Positions 21,061 to 32,085 of a stretch of 64,000 nucleotides of DNA are shown in pieces; within the stretch, counting starts at the first letter, position 1; every line of letters starts with the position of its first letter. A program made the position numbers and the translations under genes. A model generated the notes under the pieces. It was given only the letters and a program-made list of their open reading frames with translations. It was not told the DNA's origin and ran no database searches. The stretch comes from an uncultured bacterium. Its GTDB lineage: Bacteria; Armatimonadota; UBA5829. The stretch covers positions 62,001 through 126,000 of the forward strand of contig CALJES010000012.1 of the NCBI GenBank assembly GCA_938074205.1. The letters are read 5' to 3'.

Positions 21061-24000
21061 CTACTTCGTTTCCGAATTTTCCGAAAATGAAGGCTTGATT
21101 ATCGGGAAATATTCTCTTTCCTCTGGGGATATGTCGTGGAAGAACGCTTCGGGATCTTCGCATGTTAGCAAACGCTTGTTGAAATCCCGCGAGTAATAGC
21201 CCACTATTCTGACAGCATTTGATTGTTGCACGGCCGAGCAGATAAGCACTGGACGGATTTTTTCTGAGCATTCCAAGATCACGTTGAACGCTCTGAGCCC
21301 GGCGGGCAGTTTGAAGTGCCACCAACCGGCTTGTGCTTCAGTTTCCCAATCTTTTTCTAGGGTATCCCTGAGGTATCCCTCCAATGGGTTGCCGTTAACA
21401 GCTAGGCGGAACTCCAATTCACCCTGTGTGGCTTTGTCAGTACGCTGTTTACCAGCAGGGATTTCGCGAAGCAGAAACAACATCAGTTCTGCGTCGGAGA
21501 GGTCTCCTGAAACTCGGACGTCAGCTTCCATGGTTTTCTTGCCGTTGTGCAGGGTTTCTTTCAAACTTCGCACGAGAAGGTTTCCTCTTTTAGGGACCGT
21601 GAGAGCTAGTTCATACGTTCCGTCTTGCGAAGCATTAACCGGTTTGCCATTGATTGTTAGCCTTTCAAACACCACACCTTCGGGAGGCACCAATTTGGTC
21701 TTGAGGGAACCACCGGCTGGGGATGGTTCGGCTCGAACCTCCAGTTGAACTGAATCCCATATTGTTTCCTTGACCACATACTGGCAGCGTGCTACAAGCG
21801 GTCTTATGGCGTCTTTTCTAATCCGAATTACAATGTGCTTTTGTGACGGCAGCCATCCGCGGACTACGTTGCCGAACCTAAGGAGCTGTCTGCCGGCGCT
21901 CGCCCCACCGAGTGTCAGGTCCTCGAAATACGGATATATAACCTGCGCACGCAGGTTGTTAGCAGATGTGCTGAACCCTAGTTCTTCAGAGATGGGTACT
22001 TCGTACTGCGCATCTTGGAACGTAGGATTGAACACGAATATGTAGCCTTCATCATTGTTGATATGTGCATATCCCTCGAGCGTGTTACACTCGAGCACGT
22101 CGATTCCCAAGTTCTTCTCTAGGTCACGGCACCTCGGAAGTCCCCAGGGCTCCTTGACTTCCCTGTTTGGGGAAAAGGGCTGGAAGCGTTCTAAGAATGC
22201 GGCGTTTCTACGGCTCCAGGCGAGGCAGTCTCGAATCCAGTTGCGCTCTTCTGGGGTGTAACTGCCTAGGTCCGTTGATATCTGCCGTCTCGTCGATCCC
22301 GCAAGGTTGCCGATAATCTCTTCCTTCCATTCTCGGGTCTTATCAGATATGAGAGCAGAACCCTCGACTTGATTCCACACAAGGTACCGCCAGTAAGCCT
22401 CATTAAACATTTCCCGGTCGTGCATGAAGTTCATCTTGGCGCGTGTGGGAGCGAGTTCGCCGGGGGTGAGACCTCCGTGGTCTTCGTAAGTATGCACCAA
22501 CTCCGAATACTTCAGCCAAAATGGATCCCACGTGTATATACCTAACCGCAACTCAGGATACTGCCTCTTGAGCTCCTCAACAAGTCGCATAAAGGTGAGC
22601 CACGTGGCATCTCTGACTGGCCCCGGTTTGTGGTTATGATCCGCAGCCCAACACGCATCCGGTGGTACGAACCCGTCGATTTTCATCACCAGCATGCCAT
22701 TGTTGCGGATTTGAGCGAGCATTTCCCTTTTAACGAAGTCATAATAGCCTGATAGAAGGCACATCTGTCTCATCGTTGCGCCGTTTCTGTCGCGTACGCG
22801 CCACTGCAGGTCCCGGGATTCACCCTCCAGCCAAAAGAAATTGAACCACCCGGCCAAGGTAGTACCAGCTTGGCGAGCAGCGTCGGCGAATGGTTTTTCA
22901 CCGTGCGGAAACTCTATTTCCCACCGAGGATTCAGTCCTATCCCATACCACTGATACTTCCAGCCAGAATCAAGCACAAAACAGTCAAGTCCGCAGTAAG
23001 CAGCGAGAGGTATAAGGGGCAGAACCTTGTCGTAAGTGAGCAGGCCTCTGGCTCTTTGCATTCTGCCAATACCGGCATGTCTGATGTACCATGTGTTAAA
23101 GTAGGTGAAAGGCATTCGAGTGCCCCGGCTAACCCAAAACTTTGAGCACACGTTTTCTGGAATGATCGTTTCCCTAAGATTGAGGTACAGTCTCAAGTCC
23201 CACACGCTAAATGGTTCTACGCATCCCTCTACCAGGAATCTTATCTTCTTGGCACGGACCTCTGCAAAACGGACGGGTTTCGCGGGCGGTTCTGATCCTG
23301 CAACTACGTCGAACCAGCTGGTGCCCGTCCATACCTGCAAATGCCAGCGTTGGAAGTCAGGCGTACGCTCAAGCACCGGGCGAAACTGAGGATTGTCGAG
23401 AAGAAGTTCTATCGTGTCGAATCGTGCAGGTACGGGCAGCTCGATTTCTAGCCAATGCTCGCCCGAATGCGACCTGCGCGATTTCCAACAGGTGGTTGGA
23501 TCATCGTCGGTTGCTTTGTATGCTTCATAGGCGGTCGTGACGGCTGGGTCCGATTCTGAGGATGCTCTTACTATGGCGTATTCTCGCCAGCCGGACAGTT
23601 CGTATGTATACTCGCGGTATGCGTCGAACCCGGCAAATAGATTGCCTTTCCAAGTTGCGAATACCGCTGGTATCGTGCGATAAGGTTCCTTTGCGCGCAG
23701 CTGGTAGCGGGGCTCGTGGTAAGTTTCCAGATGTGCATTTTTGTCCAGGCAGATACTCCGACAGGGCATGGGCATCTCTACGGTAACAAACACCCCACCC
23801 TTGTCGAGTAATAGGAAGCGCGCTTGGTGATTAGTGCTAGCCCGCGGTTGAGCAAGCAGTTTCAAATCGATCATTGACACTTTCTCTATGAAAATCGGTG
23901 TCTTAGGGAATAGTTCAAGAGACCGCTTTATACATCCACTGTCGAAAACCTCGAACCGCTGCGTAACGGCCAATTTTTCGCTGTCCGTCGTGATGTACGT

Positions 24001-24273
24001 GACTTGATCGTTCGAGCACACACCGGTGACTACTAGGTCGTTTGCTGACACCTCACCTTGGTCGGTTGAGATCACGAAGTCTCGTGAGTCGGTAGCTAGG
24101 ACAAGTGACTCGCCAGTCTGCATGTTCTCAACAGCGGTGAGATGCGCACGGTTGTCCGCGATTGTAAGGACTAATCGCGTCGTGGTACTCTCGACGGTAA
24201 CTTGCGAAGGTGTGTCGCATTTGGCCGGAACGAACAAATTCACCAACACTAGGACAAAGAATGCGCGAACCAT
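21061..24273 (-). CDS. Secreted clan GH-D-like glycosidase with discoidin (F5/8C-like) domain
   Basis: 1070 residues. Signal peptide at residues 1-19 (hydrophobic FFVLVLVNLFV). A beta-sandwich N-terminal domain is followed by an F5/8 type C-like carbohydrate-binding region (TDDDPTTCWKSRRSHSGEHW, near residue 250). The catalytic TIM barrel spans about residues 390-690 (YFNTWYIRHAG, YCGLDCFVLDSGWKYQW, LVMKIDGF). Asp533 in MKIDG matches the nucleophile position of GH27/GH36-type alpha-galactosidases. Beta domains end the protein. ATG 24273 has GGGAGGAT 7 nt upstream. It heads the minus-strand cluster with the Gfo/Idh and zinc dehydrogenase genes. The likely role is hydrolysis of an alpha-linked sugar outside the cytoplasm; the exact substrate is not determinable. 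Confidence 0.75.
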   Translation of the reverse strand: MVRAFFVLVLVNLFVPAKCDTPSQVTVESTTTRLVLTIADNRAHLTAVENMQTGESLVLATDSRDFVISTDQGEVSANDLVVTGVCSNDQVTYITTDSEKLAVTQRFEVFDSGCIKRSLELFPKTPIFIEKVSMIDLKLLAQPRASTNHQARFLLLDKGGVFVTVEMPMPCRSICLDKNAHLETYHEPRYQLRAKEPYRTIPAVFATWKGNLFAGFDAYREYTYELSGWREYAIVRASSESDPAVTTAYEAYKATDDDPTTCWKSRRSHSGEHWLEIELPVPARFDTIELLLDNPQFRPVLERTPDFQRWHLQVWTGTSWFDVVAGSEPPAKPVRFAEVRAKKIRFLVEGCVEPFSVWDLRLYLNLRETIIPENVCSKFWVSRGTRMPFTYFNTWYIRHAGIGRMQRARGLLTYDKVLPLIPLAAYCGLDCFVLDSGWKYQWYGIGLNPRWEIEFPHGEKPFADAARQAGTTLAGWFNFFWLEGESRDLQWRVRDRNGATMRQMCLLSGYYDFVKREMLAQIRNNGMLVMKIDGFVPPDACWAADHNHKPGPVRDATWLTFMRLVEELKRQYPELRLGIYTWDPFWLKYSELVHTYEDHGGLTPGELAPTRAKMNFMHDREMFNEAYWRYLVWNQVEGSALISDKTREWKEEIIGNLAGSTRRQISTDLGSYTPEERNWIRDCLAWSRRNAAFLERFQPFSPNREVKEPWGLPRCRDLEKNLGIDVLECNTLEGYAHINNDEGYIFVFNPTFQDAQYEVPISEELGFSTSANNLRAQVIYPYFEDLTLGGASAGRQLLRFGNVVRGWLPSQKHIVIRIRKDAIRPLVARCQYVVKETIWDSVQLEVRAEPSPAGGSLKTKLVPPEGVVFERLTINGKPVNASQDGTYELALTVPKRGNLLVRSLKETLHNGKKTMEADVRVSGDLSDAELMLFLLREIPAGKQRTDKATQGELEFRLAVNGNPLEGYLRDTLEKDWETEAQAGWWHFKLPAGLRAFNVILECSEKIRPVLICSAVQQSNAVRIVGYYSRDFNKRLLTCEDPEAFFHDISPEEREYFPIIKPSFSENSETK

Positions 24274-24471
24274 TTTTCGATCCTCCCTTGAGGGGATTAA
24301 ACGGCTGCATGGTTCATTCCTCTAATCCAGTTCGGCACGGATAAAGAAATCGTTAGGAGTTCTTACAGGAGTTATTGGTACAACCATATAAATCTCCTGC
24401 TGAGGGCGGCGAGGCCGAAATGATCGCCCAAGGCCTACGCCGGTTTGCTATGACTATGGAGGTTGGTGATT

Positions 24472-27400
24472 ATGGGTGACTATGTTGTGCACTGGGCTGT
24501 TATTGCGGGAGTCGTTATGGTTTGTTTGTGTATCGCAGCTGTTGAGCCCCTGAGCGCAGGGGAGGGCAGCAGACCCTCGAGTGTTTCGGCTCAGTCTGTG
24601 ATCGAGCCCAAAGTGGGGGAGTGGATGGACGCTGTTCCTTTCGGCGAGATCAGAACGTGGGAAGCGGGAAAGGACATAGGTGTGCTGTGGGAAGATCCCC
24701 GGGACATATTCAAAGTCACAGTGAGGTTTGCCCAGACCCCTCCAAGTCCGGAATCGGTGAAGCTGCAGTATTGGGTGACTGGCGGCTGGCCGCGCACCAG
24801 GGTGCCGCGCGATAAGGAGAGCTTGGCACGTTTGTCCGGTTGGACTCCGACAGGCGATTGGTTCAACGGACGATGGCAGGACGCAGATGTACAGCTCGCG
24901 AGAACAGGTAATGAATGGACCTACACCTTCAACCCTGCAAATGCTCAGGAGTTTAATGAGTCGGATTTTGACGGTAGATACCGCACAACGATGAAAATCC
25001 GGCTGCTGTTCGAAAATCAAGCAGTGTTTGTGGCTGAACTTCACGCCTTTACGGACTCGTCCTGGGACAAGGTTTCGGCTCTTGTTCAGTGGGTGGATCC
25101 ACCCTCGGACACGAAGGTAGAAGTGTTCAATGGCTACGTCTCTTCGTCCGTCACCGAAGGGGGCAGCACGAAACTGGAAATATGGTATGTCAAACCTCAG
25201 GCTGCTTTTTCTAGGGACGAGACTATAGTTACACTCCGCACGGACAAGCACAGCTTCTCATTCAATGCTCGTGAAGTCGCTGAGGGCAACCGCATACTTG
25301 TGCCCGACTATGGTGTACTGGTAACTCGCGCTGATGACAAAGTCACATACGACCAAGCCCGGGAGGAGTTGGCGAGAAGAGGCGCGAAAAGCCGGTTTGA
25401 CCTAGTCAATGAGCTTCCGGAACAGACGCTTGCCAAAGCGTGGTCGGATATGCCCCTCAAGGGTAGGATTTACATGCCATTGGCGGTAGAAGGAAGCCGT
25501 CAGCACTTTGCCGTTTTGCCTAATGGCGACATTCGCATAGGTCTGCAGTGGGCAAAAAGGATAAAGGGCAAGGACACACCGCGTATCAAGTGGGACAGCG
25601 ACCAACCCATCATACGGGTCGGGCTTCCGGAGAGTTCGCGGACCGGCGCATCCATTGAAGAAGGCGTCCTTCCTATTGCAATCACGTGGTATGAATCCAA
25701 TGGAGTCCGATATCTCGAAGAAGCATTCGCAACCCCTTTGTCTGGTAAGCTCCCGCGGTCATGTCGCGTGCCCGGCGACGAACCCATCGCTTTGATGCTG
25801 AAGTTCCGGCTGACAAACCTATCGAACACACCTAAGACTGCTTCACTGCCGATGAGGGTGGACGACGGGGGCGAACAGCAACTTTCCGTAAAGGACGGCT
25901 TGGTGTACGGTAAAGGCAAGCAAGGCGAATTCGTCCGGTTCTATATCAACACAAACAACTGCGCAAGGATTACAGCCAAGGATACAATAGTAACCTGCAG
26001 TGTAAGCATTCCTCCTCGAGAAACGAGGGAGTTCTTCGTTACTATACCGTTCATAACCGTGGAAACATCCGAGGAAATCGCTGGACTAAAGTCGCTTGAC
26101 TATTCAGCTCAGCACAGACTCATCGCCGGTTACTGGAAGAGACGGTTTGCACAGAGCACCAAGATAACCACTCCGGAGCCGATGATCAATCAATTCTTTA
26201 CCGCGTATACCAGCCACGTGTTGATCAATACTGATAACGAGCCTGGCAACGAAGAGCGCGCGATGGCGAAGGTTGGCACGTTCCACTACGGCGTCTACAC
26301 GAATGAGTCAGTAATGATGACCACTGAGTTAGACCGCCGCGGCTTCCACGACGTCGCCCGCAAGGCTTACGAAACCTGGATCCACTATCAGGGCACGGTC
26401 GCTCTCCCAGGGGATTACTCCACGAAAGACAGGGTGTTCTATGGCGCAGGAGGTTGTCAGGCCGGCGGTTACAATCAGCACCACGGATGGTGCCTGTGGG
26501 GACTTGCAGAGCATTATTGGTTTACTAGAGATGATGCGTGGCTGCGCAGAGTGGCGCCTAATATCGTGAAGGGTTGTGACTGGATAATCAACGAACGCAA
26601 GCGCACGTTCGGCGAAGAGTATACTGGCATAAGGGCTATCGAGAGAGGTCTGCTGCCTGCAGGATCGCTCGAGGACATCGGTGACTGGAAGAGCTGGATG
26701 TCGAACAACGTTATGAGTTACTGGGGCCTCAATAATGCGGCAAAGGCTCTGGCTGCTATCGGTCATCCTGAGGCTCAGCGCTTGCTAAAGGAGGCGGCAG
26801 CATATCGCGAGGACATCCGAAAGGCATTCTTTGAAGCAATGGTTCGTTCGCCTGTTGCCAGGCTGCGCGATGGCACATATGTTCCTATCATTCCGTCGGA
26901 AGTGCATCGCCGAGGTAGGTCTGTCGGCTGGATATGCGAAGTCTTGGAGGGCTCAATACACATGATCCGCTGCGGAATCGTGGATCCCACCGAGCCAGCA
27001 TATTATTGGATTATGAAGGACTACGAGGATAACCGTTACCTTGCTGAGCAATACGGCTACTTGGTCCCGTATCCGGAGCGCGATTGGTTCTCGTTAGGTG
27101 GTTTCTGCCAGCAGCCTAGCCTGCTGTGCAGCCCGACGCCGTATATTATGGACGACCATCCGAAGCATTACGTGCGCGCCTACTTCAATGCCTTCGCTGC
27201 AGGATATTTCCCTGAGAGAGCTATGATCACCGAACATCCTCTGCCTAACCTGGGTAACTATGCCGGTGATCACTTTAAGAGTTCGGACGAGGGTATGAAT
27301 TCAAGTTGGGTGCGCTGGATGTTTGTTTGGGATGAGGGCGAGGACCTGTTCCTAGGTAAAACTATGCCTCGGTATTGGCTTGCTGACGGGAAAGAGGTCA

Positions 27401-27666
27401 AAATCGAGCGCACCGTCACGCACTTTGGCGTTATGAGCATGTTTATAAAGAGCTATGCGGCTTCTGGACGGATAGAGATGACCATCGATCCGCCAACCCG
27501 CAATGCTCCTCGTGCAATATATGCTCGGTTCAGGCATCCCGAAGGGAAATCGATGAACCGCGTTACTGTGAATGGCAAGCCCTACGATAACTTCGATCCC
27601 GAAAAAGAATGGGTTATCCTCCCACCTCTTAAAGAGAGAACAGTTGTGGTGGCATATTACGACTAA
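24472..27666 (+). CDS. Secreted glycosidase-like protein with six-hairpin (alpha/alpha) domain
   Basis: 1064 residues from ATG 24472, with GGAGG 9 nt upstream; TTG and GTG codons just before are not needed. Signal peptide at about residues 1-28 (WAVIAGVVMVCLCIAAVEPLSAG). The N-terminal part is beta-rich (GEIRTWEAGKDIGVLW and the following domain). The C-terminal region from about residue 560 has the helix pattern of six-hairpin glycosidases: QHHGWCLWGLAEHYWFTRDD, RRVAPNIVKGCDWIINER, and MSYWGLNNAAKALAAIGH. A short beta domain ends it (RFRHPEGKSMNRVTVNGKPY). It is divergent from the GH-D-like gene, with a 198-nt intergenic region in between. No specific GH family is recognised. Confidence 0.72.
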   Translation: MGDYVVHWAVIAGVVMVCLCIAAVEPLSAGEGSRPSSVSAQSVIEPKVGEWMDAVPFGEIRTWEAGKDIGVLWEDPRDIFKVTVRFAQTPPSPESVKLQYWVTGGWPRTRVPRDKESLARLSGWTPTGDWFNGRWQDADVQLARTGNEWTYTFNPANAQEFNESDFDGRYRTTMKIRLLFENQAVFVAELHAFTDSSWDKVSALVQWVDPPSDTKVEVFNGYVSSSVTEGGSTKLEIWYVKPQAAFSRDETIVTLRTDKHSFSFNAREVAEGNRILVPDYGVLVTRADDKVTYDQAREELARRGAKSRFDLVNELPEQTLAKAWSDMPLKGRIYMPLAVEGSRQHFAVLPNGDIRIGLQWAKRIKGKDTPRIKWDSDQPIIRVGLPESSRTGASIEEGVLPIAITWYESNGVRYLEEAFATPLSGKLPRSCRVPGDEPIALMLKFRLTNLSNTPKTASLPMRVDDGGEQQLSVKDGLVYGKGKQGEFVRFYINTNNCARITAKDTIVTCSVSIPPRETREFFVTIPFITVETSEEIAGLKSLDYSAQHRLIAGYWKRRFAQSTKITTPEPMINQFFTAYTSHVLINTDNEPGNEERAMAKVGTFHYGVYTNESVMMTTELDRRGFHDVARKAYETWIHYQGTVALPGDYSTKDRVFYGAGGCQAGGYNQHHGWCLWGLAEHYWFTRDDAWLRRVAPNIVKGCDWIINERKRTFGEEYTGIRAIERGLLPAGSLEDIGDWKSWMSNNVMSYWGLNNAAKALAAIGHPEAQRLLKEAAAYREDIRKAFFEAMVRSPVARLRDGTYVPIIPSEVHRRGRSVGWICEVLEGSIHMIRCGIVDPTEPAYYWIMKDYEDNRYLAEQYGYLVPYPERDWFSLGGFCQQPSLLCSPTPYIMDDHPKHYVRAYFNAFAAGYFPERAMITEHPLPNLGNYAGDHFKSSDEGMNSSWVRWMFVWDEGEDLFLGKTMPRYWLADGKEVKIERTVTHFGVMSMFIKSYAASGRIEMTIDPPTRNAPRAIYARFRHPEGKSMNRVTVNGKPYDNFDPEKEWVILPPLKERTVVVAYYD

Positions 27667-27673
27667 CTTCTGC

Positions 27674-27721
27674 CCTGGCGGTCCATGATGAACCTAACGA
27701 TGCGGTAGGCGGGCCGCCAGG
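27674..27721. terminator. Bidirectional hairpin between convergent glycosidase and carB genes
   Basis: CCTGGCGGTCC (27674-27684) pairs with GGGCCGCCAGG (27711-27721), 11 bp including one G-T pair, loop of 26 nt. No clear T-run. Placement between two convergent genes supports a terminator role. Confidence 0.45.
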
Positions 27722-27748
27722 CGGAGGGCTGCTTTCGCAAATCGTCGC

Positions 27749-30700
27749 TTACCCCGCGTGATACTCCTGCAGGCTTCGCACTGTGGCTCCCTGTTGGCGC
27801 GCGGTTTCAAGCCCCAATAGGGTAGCTTTAGCGCCCGCTATCGTCGTTATAATGGGAATGCCGCGAGCAACAATAGTTGAACGAATCAATATCTCGTGTT
27901 TTCGTGCCTTCTTGCCGCTTGGAGTATTAATCACCAGTGCAATTTCATTGTTCTTGATCAGATCAATAGCGTCCGGGCGTCCTTCCCCAATCTTGGGGAT
28001 TACACGCACCGGGATTCCAGCCTGGCGTAGCACCTTTCCAGTTCCTTCCGTCGCGATAATGTTAAATCCAAGTGCTCGCAGCTTAGTTGCAATCTCGACA
28101 GCTTCGTGTTTATCGCGGTCTGCCAAGCTCAAGAAAACATTGCCCTTAGATGGCAGATTTTGGCCCGCTGCAATCTGCGCCTTGATGAATGCATTGCCAA
28201 AGTTGAGGTCGATTCCCATCACTTCGCCGGTAGACTTCATCTCAGGTCCGAGTACTACGTCAACACCTGGGAACCGCACAAACGGGAACACGGCTTCCTT
28301 TACAGCAACGTGTTTCGGGGTCACTTCTTGGGTGATGCCTTGTTCCTTCAAACTCTTTCCGAGCATAATCTTAGTTGCTACCCGTGCCCAGGGCACACCG
28401 GTAGCCTTGCCTACGAACGGTACAGTTCGCGACGCTCTGGGGTTCACTTCCAGTATGTATATCTCTCCATTCTTGACAGCGTACTGTACGTTCATAAGTC
28501 CTCGGACTTCCAGCTCTTGAGCAAGCAGGTAAGTCTGGCGCTTGATTTCCGATACTATTTCGTCCGAGAGTGAGTAGGGTGGTAGTGAACAGGCACTGTC
28601 TCCGGAGTGCACACCCGCTCGCTCGATGTGTTCCATGACACCGCAGACGAGTGTAGTCTCGCCATCCGAAATGGCATCCACGTCCACTTCTATAGCATCC
28701 TCAAGGAACTTATCAATCAAGACAGGCCGTTCTGGAGAGGCTTCTGTTGCCAATTCCATGAACGCGGTAAGGTCCGTATCATCATAGACGATTTCCATTG
28801 CTCGCCCCCCTAGCACATAGCTCGGCCTCACAAGGACTGGGTAGCCTATTCGACGTGCTTTCTCTAGGGCTTCCTCTACAGACGTCGCGGTGTCGTTCAC
28901 CGTTTGCCGCAAACCGAGCTTGTTCACCAATTCGCTAAACAGCTTCCGGTCTTCCGCGCGGTCTATCTGTTCGGGTGACGTGCCAAGTATGGTCACCCCT
29001 GCCCGTTTCAGCGGTAAGCTCAGATTGAGCGGCGTCTGACCTCCCAGCTGAACGATGACGCCCATCGGTTTTTCGCGGTCTACTATTCCCAGCACGTCTT
29101 CGCGAGTTAGAGGCTCAAAGTACAATTTGTCGGACGTATCGAAGTCGGTCGACACAGTTTCTGGGTTGCAGTTGATAATTATCGCCTCGTAGCCTTCTTC
29201 CCGGCAGGCATATGCCGCGTGCACACAGCAGTAATCGAATTCTATGCCTTGTCCTATGCGGTTGGGCCCACCGCCGAGAATTATTACCTTTTTCGGATTT
29301 GACGTGGTGCGGCTTTGGTCTAGCGTCTCGTAGGTCGAGTAGAAGTAGGGTTTTTCAGCTTCAAATTCGCCAGCGCAGGTGTCCACAAGATAGAAGGTGC
29401 TTTCAATTCCCAACACCTTCCGCCGCATCCTGACCTGTTCTTCGCTGGTTTCAAGCAGGTTTGCGATCTGAACGTCGGAGTACCCGAGTTGCTTCGCTTC
29501 TCGCAGCGTTTCAGCTGGTATGTTCACAAGCGACTTCCCCTCAAATTGCTTCTCAAACTCTACCAACTCTCGAATATTTTCTATGAACCATGGATCAATC
29601 TTCGAAAGCTCATATATCTCATCGGTCGGCATCCCGTTTTCAATGGCATAGCGGATAAAGAACAATCGTTCGGCATTGGGTTGGACGAGCTTGCGGCGAA
29701 TGAGGTCCATATCCCGCCGCTCTTTTTCTTTGAGGTCCTTACCGTCAGACCCCAGCCCGTAGCGTCCTATCTCGAGCGACCGAATTCCCTTTTGCAGCGC
29801 CTCTTTGAAGTTACGCCCGATAGCCATAGCTTCGCCGACAGCTTTCATGGACGTATTGAGCGTGGGGTCTGCCTGCGGGAACTTCTCAAATGTAAACCGA
29901 CAGACTTTCATAACCACATAGTCAACAGTCGGTTCGAAGTCTGAATATGTCTTCCCAGTGATGTCGTTCTTTATCTCATCCAGCGTCAATCCCACCGCAA
30001 GCTTTGCGGCTACGCGTGCAATTGGGAACCCTGTTGCTTTCGATGCTAGTGCGGACGACCGGCTAACCCTTGGGTTTATCTCGATAATGACTACGTCTCC
30101 ATTGTCGGGATTCACGGCGTATTGTATGTTCGTGCCGCCACCATTGATGCCTACCGCCCGGATGACCTTTTTGGAAAGCTCGACTAGGTTTGCCATCTCC
30201 GGCATAGTAAGGGTTTGCGCCGGAGCAACTACCACAGAATCGCCGGTGTGAACCCCCATCGGGTCGATGTTTTCCATGGAAGTGACGCAGATCACATTGT
30301 CGGCGCAGTCACGAATGACCTCGAACTCAATCTCTTTCCAGCCCAGCACTGACTCCTCAATAAGCGTTTGATGTATCGGACTGGTCTCAAGTGCGAAAGC
30401 GAGCATTTTCTCGAACTCTTCCATATTGTAAGCGGTTGCCCCGCCTGCGCCTCCCATGGTATACGCCGGGCGAAGTATTGCCGGGAAACCGACGTACTTT
30501 ATCACCTGCATTCCTTCCTCAATGGAGCGCGCAATACCGCTGCGGGGCACGCGTATACCTATAGACTGCATAGTCTCCTTGAACAACTCGCGGTCCTCAG
30601 CTCGGGCTATTGCCCTTTCATCTGCTCCGATAAGCTCACAGCCGTACTTCTTGAGGACGCCTTCGCGCTCAAGGAATGTGCCCAGATTAAGTCCCATCTG

Positions 30701-30976
30701 ACCACCAAGTGTGGGCAGCAAAGCATCTGGCCTTTCTCTCTCGATTATTTTGGCTACGGATTCCAGCGTCAGCGGCTCGATATAAGTGCGGTCAGCCATT
30801 CCAGGGTCCGTCATTATTGTGGCTGGGTTCGAGTTGACCAACACTGTCTGGTAGCCTTCTTCTCGAAATGCCTTGCAAGCCTGCGAGCCGGAGTAGTCGA
30901 ATTCGCAAGCCTGACCGATAACGATAGGTCCGCTTCCAATTATCAAGATTTTCTTTATATCAGTCCTTTTTGGCAT
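27749..30976 (-). CDS. carB: Carbamoyl-phosphate synthase large chain
   Basis: 1075 residues, the full family length. The two ATP-grasp halves are intact: the first with [17 protein letters not shown] near residue 14 and [11 protein letters not shown], the second with [17 protein letters not shown] and [11 protein letters not shown]. The oligomerisation domain lies between, and an MGS-like allosteric domain ends the protein ([25 protein letters not shown]). It makes carbamoyl phosphate from bicarbonate, two ATP and ammonia for pyrimidine and arginine synthesis. It lies 76 nt downstream of carA on the same strand. All regions needed for ammonia-dependent synthesis look normal, in contrast with the carA partner. 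Confidence 0.97.
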   Translation of the reverse strand: MPKRTDIKKILIIGSGPIVIGQACEFDYSGSQACKAFREEGYQTVLVNSNPATIMTDPGMADRTYIEPLTLESVAKIIERERPDALLPTLGGQMGLNLGTFLEREGVLKKYGCELIGADERAIARAEDRELFKETMQSIGIRVPRSGIARSIEEGMQVIKYVGFPAILRPAYTMGGAGGATAYNMEEFEKMLAFALETSPIHQTLIEESVLGWKEIEFEVIRDCADNVICVTSMENIDPMGVHTGDSVVVAPAQTLTMPEMANLVELSKKVIRAVGINGGGTNIQYAVNPDNGDVVIIEINPRVSRSSALASKATGFPIARVAAKLAVGLTLDEIKNDITGKTYSDFEPTVDYVVMKVCRFTFEKFPQADPTLNTSMKAVGEAMAIGRNFKEALQKGIRSLEIGRYGLGSDGKDLKEKERRDMDLIRRKLVQPNAERLFFIRYAIENGMPTDEIYELSKIDPWFIENIRELVEFEKQFEGKSLVNIPAETLREAKQLGYSDVQIANLLETSEEQVRMRRKVLGIESTFYLVDTCAGEFEAEKPYFYSTYETLDQSRTTSNPKKVIILGGGPNRIGQGIEFDYCCVHAAYACREEGYEAIIINCNPETVSTDFDTSDKLYFEPLTREDVLGIVDREKPMGVIVQLGGQTPLNLSLPLKRAGVTILGTSPEQIDRAEDRKLFSELVNKLGLRQTVNDTATSVEEALEKARRIGYPVLVRPSYVLGGRAMEIVYDDTDLTAFMELATEASPERPVLIDKFLEDAIEVDVDAISDGETTLVCGVMEHIERAGVHSGDSACSLPPYSLSDEIVSEIKRQTYLLAQELEVRGLMNVQYAVKNGEIYILEVNPRASRTVPFVGKATGVPWARVATKIMLGKSLKEQGITQEVTPKHVAVKEAVFPFVRFPGVDVVLGPEMKSTGEVMGIDLNFGNAFIKAQIAAGQNLPSKGNVFLSLADRDKHEAVEIATKLRALGFNIIATEGTGKVLRQAGIPVRVIPKIGEGRPDAIDLIKNNEIALVINTPSGKKARKHEILIRSTIVARGIPIITTIAGAKATLLGLETARQQGATVRSLQEYHAG

Positions 30977-31052
30977 CTACTGCAAACTCCATTTTCGCGT
31001 TGATTAGACACTATTGCCCAGGCAAAACGCAAGCCCAGGCAAGTCTTACTGA

Positions 31053-32045
31053 TCATTTAATGGCGTCAAGCATAGCCTGGAACCACGCCTCATTGGGCAA
31101 AAAGTTCGCACCGGCCGCGCGACTATCTTTGCAAACGAAGCCTTCACACGTGCTGTCGTGAACGTTTATAAAAAGGGATTCCACTTGACCTGCCGGGATT
31201 ACAACATAGTTGTGGTTCTGTACGGTGATCTCGTTGCGCCCGCCCCCGACGTACTTTACAGGTATGTTTAGACCGTGGTCACCGAAGGAAAGTCGTCTGA
31301 CTGTAGCTCCACATGCCCGGGCAACAATTGCGCACCCGTGTCCAAATCCCAGTACGGGTTTGTCTTTGAGCCTGGATCTCACCAGATCGACCTTTCGCTC
31401 GTCCTCGACCGCATAGTAAGGTGCGTCCGACACAATTACGATTTCAGCTGATTCCGGGTCGCAGGTCGCATCTATTCCCAGTGAGGCAATGTGCTTGTAG
31501 AACGAACGTGATGCTCCGAAATCGATCACCTCAGCCTTGACTACAGGCACTGCTCGGTCGCACGCTATCGGCGAGTTCTCAGGCTGGTAATCCACGAGAG
31601 GAGCCTGTTCTAAGCGTGCTTTGACCTCTTCGGCGCCGAGCCTTTGCGTGCTAATTGCCGCACCCATTTCACCGTGTTCGCGCATGTGCACCATCATTGC
31701 CCGGGTGTCAAACCGGTGGCCCAGCAGAGTCTTAGTGGGCCTGAGATAATCGTGAAGACTAATTTCGGCACGGAAATTGCTGTAATAAGGCGGGTACTCC
31801 TTAGCTAGAATTGCCCCAACCTTCGGCGCGGCTGATTCCGTATCCTCGGAGTTAACGCCGTAGTTGCCGATCAGAGGATAGGTGTATACGACTATCTTGC
31901 CCATGTTTGCAGGGTCGGTTATGACTTCTTGGTAACCCACCACGCCAGTGTAGAATGACAGCAGCCCAGCGCATTCTACGGGTTCGTTAACGCTCACTCC
32001 CTCGAATATGGTACCGTCTTCGAGGCAACAGAATATAGGTTTCAT
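31053..32045 (-). CDS. carA: Carbamoyl-phosphate synthase small chain, glutaminase site lost
   Basis: 330 residues from ATG 32045, which has GGAG 5 nt upstream; the in-frame ATG at 32069 has no SD. The N-terminal CPSase domain is recognisable (GVVGYQEVITDP, YTYPLIGNYGVN, FDTRAMMVHMREHG). The class I amidotransferase domain is degenerate. Where the nucleophile elbow normally reads GICLGHQ, this protein reads GFGHGCA (residues 233-239), with no nucleophilic Cys. The usual GPGDP is replaced (SDAPYYAV), and the catalytic HPE appears as LPN (Leu316). It should not hydrolyse glutamine. It may still be a structural subunit for CarB, which would then use free ammonia. The protein is also shorter than the usual 370-390 residues. 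The carA-carB order and spacing are normal. Confidence 0.9.
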   Translation of the reverse strand: MKPIFCCLEDGTIFEGVSVNEPVECAGLLSFYTGVVGYQEVITDPANMGKIVVYTYPLIGNYGVNSEDTESAAPKVGAILAKEYPPYYSNFRAEISLHDYLRPTKTLLGHRFDTRAMMVHMREHGEMGAAISTQRLGAEEVKARLEQAPLVDYQPENSPIACDRAVPVVKAEVIDFGASRSFYKHIASLGIDATCDPESAEIVIVSDAPYYAVEDERKVDLVRSRLKDKPVLGFGHGCAIVARACGATVRRLSFGDHGLNIPVKYVGGGRNEITVQNHNYVVIPAGQVESLFINVHDSTCEGFVCKDSRAAGANFLPNEAWFQAMLDAIK

Positions 32046-32085
32046 ATCTACTCCAGCTAGGTGATCCATGTCATAAAGCCCTCAG

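Noticed and set aside
30368-31003. A 211-codon plus-strand ORF opposite carB
   Set aside because: It is antisense to a well-conserved part of carB and has no recognisable content.
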